Below, in pieces: positions 1 to 5,470 of a stretch of DNA of 9,074 nucleotides. How positions within the stretch are numbered: the first letter of the stretch is position 1; the number at the start of each line of letters is the position of its first letter. The translations under genes and the position numbers were made by a program. The DNA lies in assembly GCA_002396005.1 (NCBI GenBank), contig DGVW01000038.1:1-9074 (forward strand), in the 5' to 3' direction. The notes under the pieces are model-generated. The model was not told where the DNA came from, did no database searches, and saw only the letters and a program-made list of their open reading frames with translations. The stretch comes from Oribacterium sp. UBA4274 (GTDB taxonomy: Bacteria > Bacillota > Clostridia > Lachnospirales > Lachnospiraceae).

Positions 1-1
1 A

Positions 2-21
2 AAAACATTTATTCATGTTTT
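2..21 (+). terminator. Weak hairpin at the window edge, possible terminator of an upstream gene
   Basis: AAAACAT (2-8) and ATGTTTT (15-21) form a perfect 7-bp stem with a six-base loop. The only T-run lies inside the stem and no U-tract follows, so it is at best a weak terminator for a gene lying to the left of the window. Nothing else supports it. Confidence 0.25.
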
Positions 22-177
22 AAATAAGGTAAATACCCGCAAAGTACTCTTCAAAAATTTACAATTGTTTTCAAAAAAGTACTTACATGAAGTTTTAATT
101 TCTGCTAGTTTAAAGAAGTATGCCACAAAAATTGGGTATGATTGTTTTTGAAATTAAAACAACTTATTGGAAACGCA

Positions 178-273
178 CATCCTTCGGATGATAACGAACA
201 ACACCGATTGTCAGTCAGGACACAGTTGATGATTCTTAGATTATCAGCTTATCGTCACAATCATTGTTATCAT
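178..273 (+). promoter_or_regulatory. Structured mRNA leader of the DUF2798 gene (nested inverted repeats)
   Basis: Three nested pairings are visible. ATGATAACGA (188-197) pairs with TTGTTATCAT (264-273), with one G-T wobble. GATTGT (206-211) pairs with ACAATC (257-262). TGATGAT (227-233) pairs with ATTATCA (240-246), with one wobble. The outer stem ends two bases before the AGGAGG ribosome binding site (276-281). A competing hairpin, CATCC/GGATG (178-190), shares bases 188-190 with the outer stem, so the two are mutually exclusive. This is what a translation-controlling leader could look like, but I do not recognise a known riboswitch class and no energies were computed. No convincing promoter stands out in 1-177. 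Confidence 0.4.
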
Positions 274-289
274 TTAGGAGGATTTTTTT

Positions 290-787
290 ATGCCACAGAA
301 CAAATTTCAGGAAGTCATTTTTACCATCATCATGGTTATCGCCATGGTCTATGCGATGATCGTTTACAACATTGCCATTGCTACAGGCAGTCTTCAGAAT
401 TTCGCTTTTATTGCTGCTCTCAGAGAGCTTGTCATCATGGGACCTGTAGCATTTATCCTTGATATCTTACTGGTCGGAAGATTTGCTCAGAAGAAAGCAT
501 TAAAGATCATCGATCCAAGAAAAGAAAATCCATTTTTCCTTGTTATTGCCATCTCTGTTATTTCAGTTATCTGCATGTGCCCGCTTATGAGCCTTGTAGC
601 CACAATTCTTTTTAAGAATCCGGGAAATCAGTTTATCGCCGTTTGGTTCCAGACAGTTGCTATCAACTTCCCTATGGCTTTTTGTTGGCAGTTATTCTTT
701 GCAGGTCCTGCAGTACGTTTTATCTTCGGCCTTATCTTCAACAGAAGTGCCGCCGTTCAGAAGAATGCTGAAACAGCAAGAGCTTAA
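290..787 (+). CDS. DUF2798 family integral membrane protein
   Basis: This is a 165-residue membrane protein of unknown function. The start is well set: AGGAGG at 276-281 lies eight bases before the ATG. Four hydrophobic helices are visible at about residues 8-29, 46-65, 81-107 and 116-139. They form two repeats of the DUF2798 helical hairpin, each with a conserved proline-containing second helix (MGPVAF at 50-55 and NFPMAF at 126-131). The opening MPQNKFQE followed by a hydrophobic helix with MVYAMIVYN is typical of the family. There is no cleavable signal peptide and there are no catalytic motifs. It appears to be a single-gene transcription unit: a structured leader lies upstream and tandem hairpins follow its stop. 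Its role cannot be inferred from neighbours, because the next gene is behind a strong terminator. The family call is confident; the function is unknown. Confidence 0.85.
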   Translation: MPQNKFQEVIFTIIMVIAMVYAMIVYNIAIATGSLQNFAFIAALRELVIMGPVAFILDILLVGRFAQKKALKIIDPRKENPFFLVIAISVISVICMCPLMSLVATILFKNPGNQFIAVWFQTVAINFPMAFCWQLFFAGPAVRFIFGLIFNRSAAVQKNAETARA

Positions 788-828
788 ATTTTTTCCATTT
801 GTTAGTATAGAAGATATTTATATATACC

Positions 829-866
829 ATGAAAACCGGATTATAAAATCATAATCCGGTTTTCAT
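829..866. terminator. Perfect 16-bp hairpin, first of two tandem hairpins after the DUF2798 gene
   Basis: Positions 829-844 and 851-866 are exact reverse complements around the loop AAAATC. The core is AAAACCGGATTAT / ATAATCCGGTTTT. Because the A and T runs lie in the arms, the element is symmetric and could stop transcription from either side, though no U-tract follows on the + strand. Confidence 0.6.
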
Positions 867-874
867 AAAGAAAG

Positions 875-925
875 AGAACCAATATCTTAACCAGACGAGA
901 AGTTAAGATATCGGTTCTTTTTTCT
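875..925 (+). terminator. Strong rho-independent terminator of the DUF2798 gene
   Basis: AGAACC (875-880) and ATATCTTAAC (882-891) pair with GTTAAGATAT (902-911) and GGTTCT (913-918), with one A/C mismatch (881/912) and a ten-base loop (892-901). The stem runs directly into a T-tract (918-923). It starts nine bases after the previous hairpin, so the gene ends in two consecutive stem-loops. Confidence 0.85.
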
Positions 926-1082
926 ATTATAGTCAAAAGGCTGCGGTGGGGATGGAAGGGGTGTGGGCTCCGCATTACCTTTATCAACATGTTTATCGAA
1001 GTATTCAAATACTTAGTCTTCTTATTTTCTGAAGTATTTTATGTACTTCGTTTTTCTTATGTGTAGAGATTAACATATTAAA
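926..1082. other. Non-coding gap with a G-rich tract and small dyads
   Basis: I see no plausible gene between the terminator and the repeats upstream of the polyphosphate enzyme. The stretch holds a strand-biased G-rich run at 945-967 (GGTGGGGATGGAAGG and onwards), in contrast to the AT-rich surroundings. It also has two dyads with a shared GAAGTATT sequence: AAGTATT/AATACTT (999-1014) and GAAGTA/TACTTC (1031-1049). The second is followed by GTTTTT (1050-1055) and could be a weak rightward terminator. Confidence 0.4.
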
Positions 1083-1111
1083 TGTCACAATAGTGTCACA
1101 TTTTTGTAATC
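1083..1111 (+). promoter_or_regulatory. Three 11-bp-spaced direct repeats, Pho-box-like site upstream of the PPK2 gene
   Basis: TGTCACA occurs at 1083-1089 and exactly again at 1094-1100; a weaker third unit, TGTAATC, starts at 1105. The period is exactly 11 bases, one helical turn, as in PhoB/PhoP binding sites. Compared with the enterobacterial consensus CTGTCATAWAWCTGTCAY from memory, 1082-1099 matches 14 of 18 positions. On the opposite strand the units read (G/A)T(G/T)ACA, close to the Firmicute PhoP unit TT(A/C/T)ACA. The site lies about 160 bases before the start codon. Regulator identity is inference. Confidence 0.45.
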
Positions 1112-1143
1112 TATTTTTAATTTATTTTTTATTTTCGTTTTCC

Positions 1144-1173
1144 TTGCATTTTCCGGAAATCGTTTCATATTAT
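1144..1173 (+). promoter_or_regulatory. Possible sigma-A-type promoter of the PPK2 gene
   Basis: TTGCAT (1144-1149) and TATTAT (1168-1173) are separated by 18 bases. The -10 matches five of six consensus bases but the -35 only three, as expected for an activator-dependent promoter. The region is very T-rich, so chance matches are likely. Confidence 0.3.
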
Positions 1174-1260
1174 TTAAGCATTTTCTTATCATTACTTAAA
1201 TTACGCCGAGATTAATCTAAAGTATCTGCTGTTACCTATCGTAAAAAGGAGACATTAGTC

Positions 1261-2742
1261 ATGATCGAGACATATAACGCTATTCCAAAGCCGGATACCG
1301 ATGAGATAAAACAACGATTGGAAATCGCTCATCAGCGTCTGTCAGAGCAACAGCTACTGATGAAAGACAGTAAGCTACCTGTTTTGATCTTATTTGAAGG
1401 TTGGGGAGCTGCCGGCAAAGGAACGATACTTGGACAGGTTATAAAAACTCTGGATCCAAGATTCTTTTCTGCAGTTTCTTTACACGATCCTAGCACCGAA
1501 GAAAAGAGAAAACCTTTCCTCACCAGATTTTATACAGAGATTCCGGAAGCCGGACAGTTCAAGTTCCTTGATGTCGGCTGGATGGGTGAGATAACAAAGG
1601 ATGTGCTTTTCGAGCGTTCTTCAAAGCATACCTATAAAAACAGGATTGGAAGTGTACTGCGATTTGAACGTTCGCTGACAGATAATGGTTATCTAGTACT
1701 TAAATTTTTCTTCCATATCAGTCATAAGGAGCAGTCAAAGCGTCTTGCTGCCCTTGCCGAAAGTAAGGATACATCCTGGCAGATCAGTGACTTCGATGTT
1801 TGGGAGAATGAACATTATGATGAATGCTATAAAGTATATGATAAGTTCATGGAGGAAACCAATACCTCTACTATCCCATGGTACGTCATCGATGCCAAAT
1901 CCAAGAAATGGGCTGAACTGCAGGTAATGGAGACATTGGTTGCAGGTATTGACGTTGCACTCAAGAACCACACTCTGACAGTACCACTGATACAGAATAT
2001 CTTCCCACTCATCAAGATGCCAAAGCTCAAGGAAATAGACCTCAAAAAATCAATTTCCGACGAAGAGTACAAGCTGGAGTTAAAAGAGCTTCAGACCAAA
2101 CTCAGAAATCTTCATAATCAGGCCTACAGAAAAGGTATTCCTATCATCGTCGCCTATGAGGGCTGGGATGCTGCAGGAAAGGGTGGAAACATCAAGAGGC
2201 TCACTGCTGCTCTGGATCCGAGAGGCTATATCGTTCACCCGATTGCCAGTCCAAAGCCTTTCGAGAAAAGCCGCCATCACCTCTGGCGATTCTGGATCAG
2301 ACTTCCGAAGACCGGTCACTTTGCAATCTTTGACAGAACATGGTATGGTCGTGTAATGGTAGAACGTCTTGAAGGATTCTGCTCAGAGAACGACTGGCAG
2401 AGAGCATATAATGAGCTAAACGAATTTGAAAAGGAGCTGAGTGACTGGGGCGCAGTTATACTTAAGTTCTGGATTCACATTGATAAAGATACTCAGCTTG
2501 CCCGGTTTACAGACAGGCAGAATACACCGGAGAAACAGTGGAAAATCACTGATGAAGACTGGCGCAATCGTGAAAAGTGGGATCTTTACGAACAGGCTGT
2601 TGATGAGATGATTGCCAAAACAAGCACCACTTATGCTCCGTGGCATATTCTGGAATCCAATGACAAGAAATATGCACGTATCAAGGCCCTGAAAATCGTC
2701 ACAGAATCTCTTGAAAAAGCATTGAAAGAGAAAAAAGGCTAG
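1261..2742 (+). CDS. pap: Two-domain polyphosphate kinase 2 (polyphosphate:AMP phosphotransferase)
   Basis: This 493-residue cytosolic enzyme has two fused PPK2 domains, the usual size and layout of class II PPK2. That class transfers phosphate from polyphosphate to AMP, making ADP. AAGGAG (1246-1251) sits nine bases before the ATG. The C-terminal domain (about 265-493) has an intact Walker A loop, YEGWDAAGKG (299-308), and a full Walker B/lid motif, FDRTWYGRV (357-365), followed by VERLEGF. The N-terminal domain (about 15-235) keeps EGWGAAGKG (46-54) but has Gly for the usual Asp. Its Walker B region reads LDVGWMGEI (103-111), losing the DR and YGR residues. So the N-terminal half is probably a non-catalytic copy and the C-terminal half the active one, as known for this class. 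The gene stands alone between terminators, with a Pho-box-like repeat upstream. The exact nucleotide acceptor is inferred from domain architecture. Confidence 0.9.
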   Translation: MIETYNAIPKPDTDEIKQRLEIAHQRLSEQQLLMKDSKLPVLILFEGWGAAGKGTILGQVIKTLDPRFFSAVSLHDPSTEEKRKPFLTRFYTEIPEAGQFKFLDVGWMGEITKDVLFERSSKHTYKNRIGSVLRFERSLTDNGYLVLKFFFHISHKEQSKRLAALAESKDTSWQISDFDVWENEHYDECYKVYDKFMEETNTSTIPWYVIDAKSKKWAELQVMETLVAGIDVALKNHTLTVPLIQNIFPLIKMPKLKEIDLKKSISDEEYKLELKELQTKLRNLHNQAYRKGIPIIVAYEGWDAAGKGGNIKRLTAALDPRGYIVHPIASPKPFEKSRHHLWRFWIRLPKTGHFAIFDRTWYGRVMVERLEGFCSENDWQRAYNELNEFEKELSDWGAVILKFWIHIDKDTQLARFTDRQNTPEKQWKITDEDWRNREKWDLYEQAVDEMIAKTSTTYAPWHILESNDKKYARIKALKIVTESLEKALKEKKG

Positions 2743-2845
2743 AGATACGTTTACCAGGGTTTATCAGGCACCTCTAGATATACCGATACATTTAGGTTTC
2801 ACATTTCATCGTAAACTTATAAAATTTCAAAAAAGGCCTTTACAA

Positions 2846-2892
2846 AAAACCGGATGGAGAAGCATTTAATCAGCGTTTCTCCGTCCGGTTTT
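2846..2892. terminator. Bidirectional terminator between the convergent PPK2 and DUF1622 genes
   Basis: AAAACCGGA (2846-2854) pairs with TCCGGTTTT (2884-2892) and GGAGAA (2856-2861) with TTCTCC (2877-2882), joined by a wobble at 2855/2883, around a loop of about 11-15 bases. T-runs lie at the 3' end on both strands (A-run 2844-2849 for the leftward direction). It can serve both the rightward PPK2 gene and the leftward DUF1622 gene. The outer arm shares AAAACCGGAT with the hairpin at 829-866. Confidence 0.8.
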
Positions 2893-2895
2893 AAG

Positions 2896-2982
2896 TTCTG
2901 TAACTTTAATTTCTGCAGCTTAATGTCTACAGCTTAATATATTCTAGCTTAATGTCTGCAACTATATTTCTGTAACTATTAC
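2896..2982. repeat. Degenerate tandem repeat, about six units of 13-16 bases
   Basis: Six imperfect copies of a unit like TTCTGCAGCTTAATG follow one another, starting near 2896, 2911, 2926, 2942, 2955 and 2968. All share TCT, then usually a (G/A)(C/T)A core, then CTTAAT or CTAT. Copies two to four share an intact AGCTTAAT. The array lies between the bidirectional terminator and the end of the DUF1622 gene, and no ORF runs through it. Unit length drifts, so this looks like an old, diverging array. Confidence 0.6.
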
Positions 2983-3035
2983 TCAGAAATACATAACACT
3001 TATACTCTTCTGCTTCTGACCTGATTATATCCACT

Positions 3036-3383
3036 TCAGGAATTATTCTCCAGAAGATCCTTTTTCTCATTCTTGATCTCCCAGTGGATAAGGAAAGTCA
3101 GAAGACCTCTCAAAATGATGATGGCCCCGAGTATACCAAGCTCGCTCCATTCACGTACAACAACTGTACGAAGCACCTCTCCACCCATCTTAAATTCGAG
3201 CGCAAGGGCAATTCCCTGTGCAAGATCCAGACGTACATGCTGATCGTGGCGAACAACCCATCTGACAAAACATTTTGATGCAGTCGATACCAGAACTATG
3301 ATACCTACCATCTCCAACATGATGGTACAAATGGCAACAACATTATCGAGAATTACATCAAGTACCTGAACCAAAGCTTCCAT
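3036..3383 (-). CDS. DUF1622 family small membrane protein
   Basis: This is a 115-residue membrane protein of unknown function. I place the start at 3383 because AAGAGG (3389-3394) lies five bases before that ATG. The frame extends 15 codons further to an ATG at 3428, but no ribosome binding site precedes that one and its cysteine-rich extension is not family-like. There is a hydrophobic helix at about residues 11-33. It is followed by an amphipathic or hydrophobic segment at 52-68 within the conserved ALEFKMGGEVLRTVVVREWSE region (61-81), then a second helix at 82-100 ending in IHWEIK (99-104). The ALEFKxGGE-LRT and REWSELGILGAI stretches are the family signature. It seems to be a single-gene unit with its own AT-rich promoter region, ending at the shared bidirectional terminator. 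Confidence 0.8.
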   Translation of the reverse strand: MEALVQVLDVILDNVVAICTIMLEMVGIIVLVSTASKCFVRWVVRHDQHVRLDLAQGIALALEFKMGGEVLRTVVVREWSELGILGAIIILRGLLTFLIHWEIKNEKKDLLENNS

Positions 3384-3457
3384 AAACACCTCTTCATTTA
3401 TATCGAGCCTACACATACACACTTTCATACTGTGCTGCGGCCCATATTGTTCTTATA

Positions 3458-3486
3458 ATTATACAATATAATCATTGTCACTGCAC
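3458..3486 (-). promoter_or_regulatory. Possible promoter of the DUF1622 gene
   Basis: On the minus strand a perfect TATAAT lies at 3463-3458, about 75 bases before the chosen start codon. With 17-base spacing the -35 would be the poor GTGCAG (3486-3481). The TATAAT is one arm of a perfect dyad, ATTATA-CAA-TATAAT (3458-3472), so it is present on both strands and direction is not certain. Confidence 0.35.
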
Positions 3487-3557
3487 TCACTTATGTACAT
3501 TGTTGCACAAGAAACTCTTTATATAAATCTTCTTATTCTTTCATATGGTTTCCGAAA

Positions 3558-3591
3558 TAAAAAACTCACCTGATATCTCTATCAGATGAGT
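3558..3591 (-). terminator. Rho-independent terminator of the ArAE-like gene
   Basis: On the minus strand ACTCATCTGATA (3591-3580) pairs with TATCAGGTGAGT (3575-3564) around the loop GAGA, with one G-T wobble. The stem runs into TTTTTTA (3564-3558). It lies about 75 bases after the stop codon of the gene ending at 3666 and separates it from the DUF1622 gene. Confidence 0.85.
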
Positions 3592-3665
3592 CTCTATCAA
3601 ACATAATTTACATGATAATCAATGCCTAAGAACGCATCATATCCTGAGTAAACGGCTGTAACCTT

Positions 3666-4391
3666 TTAGTAGGAATGTCTCTGGATATATCTTGCTTTTC
3701 TCTCTTCTCTCTTGGCAGCTCTGCTCTCCGCATCAAGCTGAGGAAGTGAACCACATCTGTTTGCATAGCGCCATGCCTTGAATCCCTCAGTGAATGCCTC
3801 AACAAAAGTAAGGAAATCAACACCCTTCTCACGGTCTATCATGGTCGGTCTCAACATGGTAATGCCTAAACTGATAAGAACACCAACTCCGGTATCTATG
3901 ATTCTTGCTATTGTATAGCTCACAAAGTTAGCTTCAGGCTGTGTGCAGAGAACTACAAAATATACTACTGTTCCCGGCTGGATAGCATTGTTAGCTCCCA
4001 AAAGAAAGTTAATATACATTACTATGGCAACACCTATGCAGAGATATATCTCTCCGGGTACGCCAAATGGAGTATTGAAATACAGCCAATATGAAGGAAT
4101 AACTACAAGTCCGCCGATGAAGGTTCCTACAAATCTGTTAAATCCGTTATGGAAGCCTTCCTGAAACTGGCTGCCCATACCGTATACTGCACCTATGCAT
4201 GCAAAACACGGATTTCTGTCTCCAAGAAAATACTTATATATAACCGCTGTTACAAAACACGCAATAACTGTACGAATGATTCGTGATCTATACCTTGTTA
4301 ATTTTATTCTGTCCAGCAATGTCTCGCCCTTGACCTGTCCGTTTGCCCTAACTGTTGCTTGTTCCCCTTTAAGAGTTGTTGCGCCATCCAT
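3666..4391 (-). CDS. Short aromatic-acid-exporter-like (FUSC/ArAE, DUF939-type) membrane protein
   Basis: This is a 241-residue membrane protein resembling the N-terminal transmembrane half of the FUSC/ArAE superfamily, whose better-known members export aromatic carboxylic acids. An AAAGGAG site (4407-4401) lies nine bases before the ATG. A charged N-terminal tail (1-37) precedes about five or six hydrophobic segments, near residues 38-55, 62-74, 85-105, 113-130, 138-150 and 160-178. Two family-like motifs are visible: FNRFVGTFIGGLVV (84-97) and ARIIDTGVGVLISLGI (162-177). A charged C-terminal tail (about 180-241) ends in KREERKARYIQRHSY (227-241). Typical DUF939 proteins are longer and carry a larger cytosolic domain, so this is a compact version; both ends look intact. 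The substrate is unknown. It has its own leader with a large dyad and its own terminator, so it is probably transcribed alone. Confidence 0.7.
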   Translation of the reverse strand: MDGATTLKGEQATVRANGQVKGETLLDRIKLTRYRSRIIRTVIACFVTAVIYKYFLGDRNPCFACIGAVYGMGSQFQEGFHNGFNRFVGTFIGGLVVIPSYWLYFNTPFGVPGEIYLCIGVAIVMYINFLLGANNAIQPGTVVYFVVLCTQPEANFVSYTIARIIDTGVGVLISLGITMLRPTMIDREKGVDFLTFVEAFTEGFKAWRYANRCGSLPQLDAESRAAKREERKARYIQRHSY

Positions 4392-4446
4392 CGACGTAGT
4401 CTCCTTTGATATTACATTCCATCCTTGAATTTTTCGCCCAAATTAT

Positions 4447-4483
4447 AAATTCAGTATTAAAGCACGAATTTAATTCTGAATTT
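4447..4483 (-). promoter_or_regulatory. 15-bp inverted repeat in the leader of the ArAE-like gene, possible operator
   Basis: Arms 4447-4461 and 4469-4483 are reverse complements except for one T/T mismatch (4455/4475), around a seven-base spacer. The AAATTCAG...CTGAATTT ends are exact. The element begins just downstream of the best promoter candidate and ends about 40 bases before the ribosome binding site. It could be a repressor operator overlapping the transcription start, or an mRNA 5' hairpin. There is no U-tract, so it is not a terminator. Confidence 0.45.
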
Positions 4484-4492
4484 TCTATAAAG

Positions 4493-4520
4493 ATAATAAA
4501 CTCTTTGAACAATTTTTCAA
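4493..4520 (-). promoter_or_regulatory. Candidate promoter of the ArAE-like gene
   Basis: On the minus strand TTGAAA (4520-4515) and TATTAT (4498-4493) each match five of six consensus bases with a 16-base spacer. The start of transcription would fall near 4486, directly against the dyad at 4447-4483. A further small dyad, TGTATA/TATACA, lies upstream at 4533-4550. The rest of 4521-4638 is AT-rich; I see no gene and no clear terminator for the DUF554 gene in it. Confidence 0.45.
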
Positions 4521-4638
4521 GCTTTTTAGAAATGTATATATTTTTATACAATCAGGGAACCTGGTACAAAACTTCATAGTCTGTAAATGATAATAATCAA
4601 CCGTTTTAAATTATATTTTCCCTTAAATTCTCGGACAT

Positions 4639-5364
4639 TTATGAAACAAGAGGAAGGATATATGTGCTCCACAGATGGCTTACAGGCATGGCTATAACCA
4701 TTGCCGGAATCATATCTGCAACCGGAAAATTCTTTACTTTCATGATTCTGAAACCTGTTGCTATCAGCAGCACTCCTCCACAGGCTTTAAAGTCATTAAT
4801 CATTGACTCAGTACAGAATGGGTAAATTGCATTTGCAAATATGAACAGAAGCATAAAAATGATAAACTGCGGAATGGCGATGAAACTGGTGACTATGCCC
4901 AAACTGCAGGCAAAGATAAGCGCTGTTGCTATATCCATAATTGATTTGGCAAGCAATATGCTATGTTCACCTGTCATGCCTGAAACAATACTTCCGTATA
5001 TTCCCGTACCACTTGCACAGAACAGTACAATTGCAGTTACAAGCTGCTTCTTGTACTCCTCTTCGTTTCCATGCTTGCCCTTGAAATATACAGATATACC
5101 CTTTTCCATCATAAGTCCGCCTGCCGATATTATATCACCAAGATGCATTGCCAATCCGATTGCAGAGCCTAAAATCACCGATAACATAACTGCCGGCATA
5201 TTGGACATGAGTACTATGGAACTGATCCCCATAGTCATTGCGCAGGCTCCAAAAATTGTATTCATATTGTCGATAAAACCGGATGAAAGTTTAGAACCTA
5301 CTACATTTCCTGCAATGCCTCCGATTACAATAGCAAGTGAATTTACGATGATACCAATTGGCAT
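4639..5364 (-). CDS. DUF554 family integral membrane protein
   Basis: This is a 241-residue, almost wholly hydrophobic protein of the DUF554 family (E. coli YqgA and B. subtilis YdfK type), of unknown function. The start at 5364 is chosen because AGGGGG (5379-5374) lies nine bases before it. The frame stays open for 19 more codons upstream, but that part overlaps a hairpin and is not family-like. The protein opens with MPIGIIVNSLAIVIGGIAGN (1-20). About seven membrane segments follow. Conserved landmarks are FCASGTGIYGSIVSGMTGE (115-133), LLAKSIMDIATALIFA (137-152), GGVLLIATGFRI (196-207) and FPVADMIPAM (213-222). Length is normal for the family. It lies downstream of the histidine kinase, separated by 106 bases with two hairpins, so it may be a partially attenuated last gene of that operon or have its own promoter. 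Confidence 0.85.
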   Translation of the reverse strand: MPIGIIVNSLAIVIGGIAGNVVGSKLSSGFIDNMNTIFGACAMTMGISSIVLMSNMPAVMLSVILGSAIGLAMHLGDIISAGGLMMEKGISVYFKGKHGNEEEYKKQLVTAIVLFCASGTGIYGSIVSGMTGEHSILLAKSIMDIATALIFACSLGIVTSFIAIPQFIIFMLLFIFANAIYPFCTESMINDFKACGGVLLIATGFRIMKVKNFPVADMIPAMVIAMPVSHLWSTYILPLVS

Positions 5365-5389
5365 GTTTATTATCCCCCTAATAAAAATG

Positions 5390-5409
5390 GGAATCCTTTT
5401 TGGGATTCC
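5390..5409 (-). terminator. Hairpin with T-run between kinase and DUF554 genes, terminator or attenuator
   Basis: GGAATCC (5390-5396) and GGATTCC (5403-5409) form a perfect 7-bp stem with a six-base loop. On the minus strand the stem is followed by CATTTTTATT and then, within 11 bases of the T-run start, by the ribosome binding site of the DUF554 gene. That close placement suits a terminator that lets some transcripts through, or a hairpin affecting translation. Confidence 0.5.
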
Positions 5410-5430
5410 TTTATATCTCACAAGTACACT

Positions 5431-5455
5431 ACTATCTGCCTATGAAGCAGATAGT
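5431..5455 (-). terminator. Perfect 9-bp hairpin just after the histidine kinase gene
   Basis: ACTATCTGC (5431-5439) and GCAGATAGT (5447-5455) pair perfectly around a seven-base loop, 16 bases beyond the kinase stop codon. No T-run follows on the minus strand, so alone it is more likely an mRNA 3'-end stabiliser or part of a tandem terminator with the hairpin at 5390-5409. Confidence 0.45.
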
Positions 5456-5470
5456 TCTAATTACTTTTTA

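Noticed and set aside
142..462. Rightward 106-codon frame overlapping the DUF2798 start
   Set aside because: It runs out of frame through the well-supported DUF2798 gene, lacks a ribosome binding site, and its histidine- and cysteine-rich product resembles no family.
1083..1100. CRP-type operator reading of the TGTCACA pair
   Set aside because: CRP sites are inverted (TGTGA-N6-TCACA); these units are direct repeats with an 11-base period.
4369..4551. Leftward 60-codon frame before the ArAE-like gene
   Set aside because: It overlaps the ArAE-like start and ribosome binding site, covers the promoter and dyad, has no Shine-Dalgarno, and its composition just reflects AT-rich DNA.
5365..5421. 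N-terminal extension of DUF554 to the ATG at 5421
   Set aside because: The extension overlaps a terminator-like hairpin, lacks a ribosome binding site, and its basic sequence is not family-like, whereas Met 5364 has a strong one.
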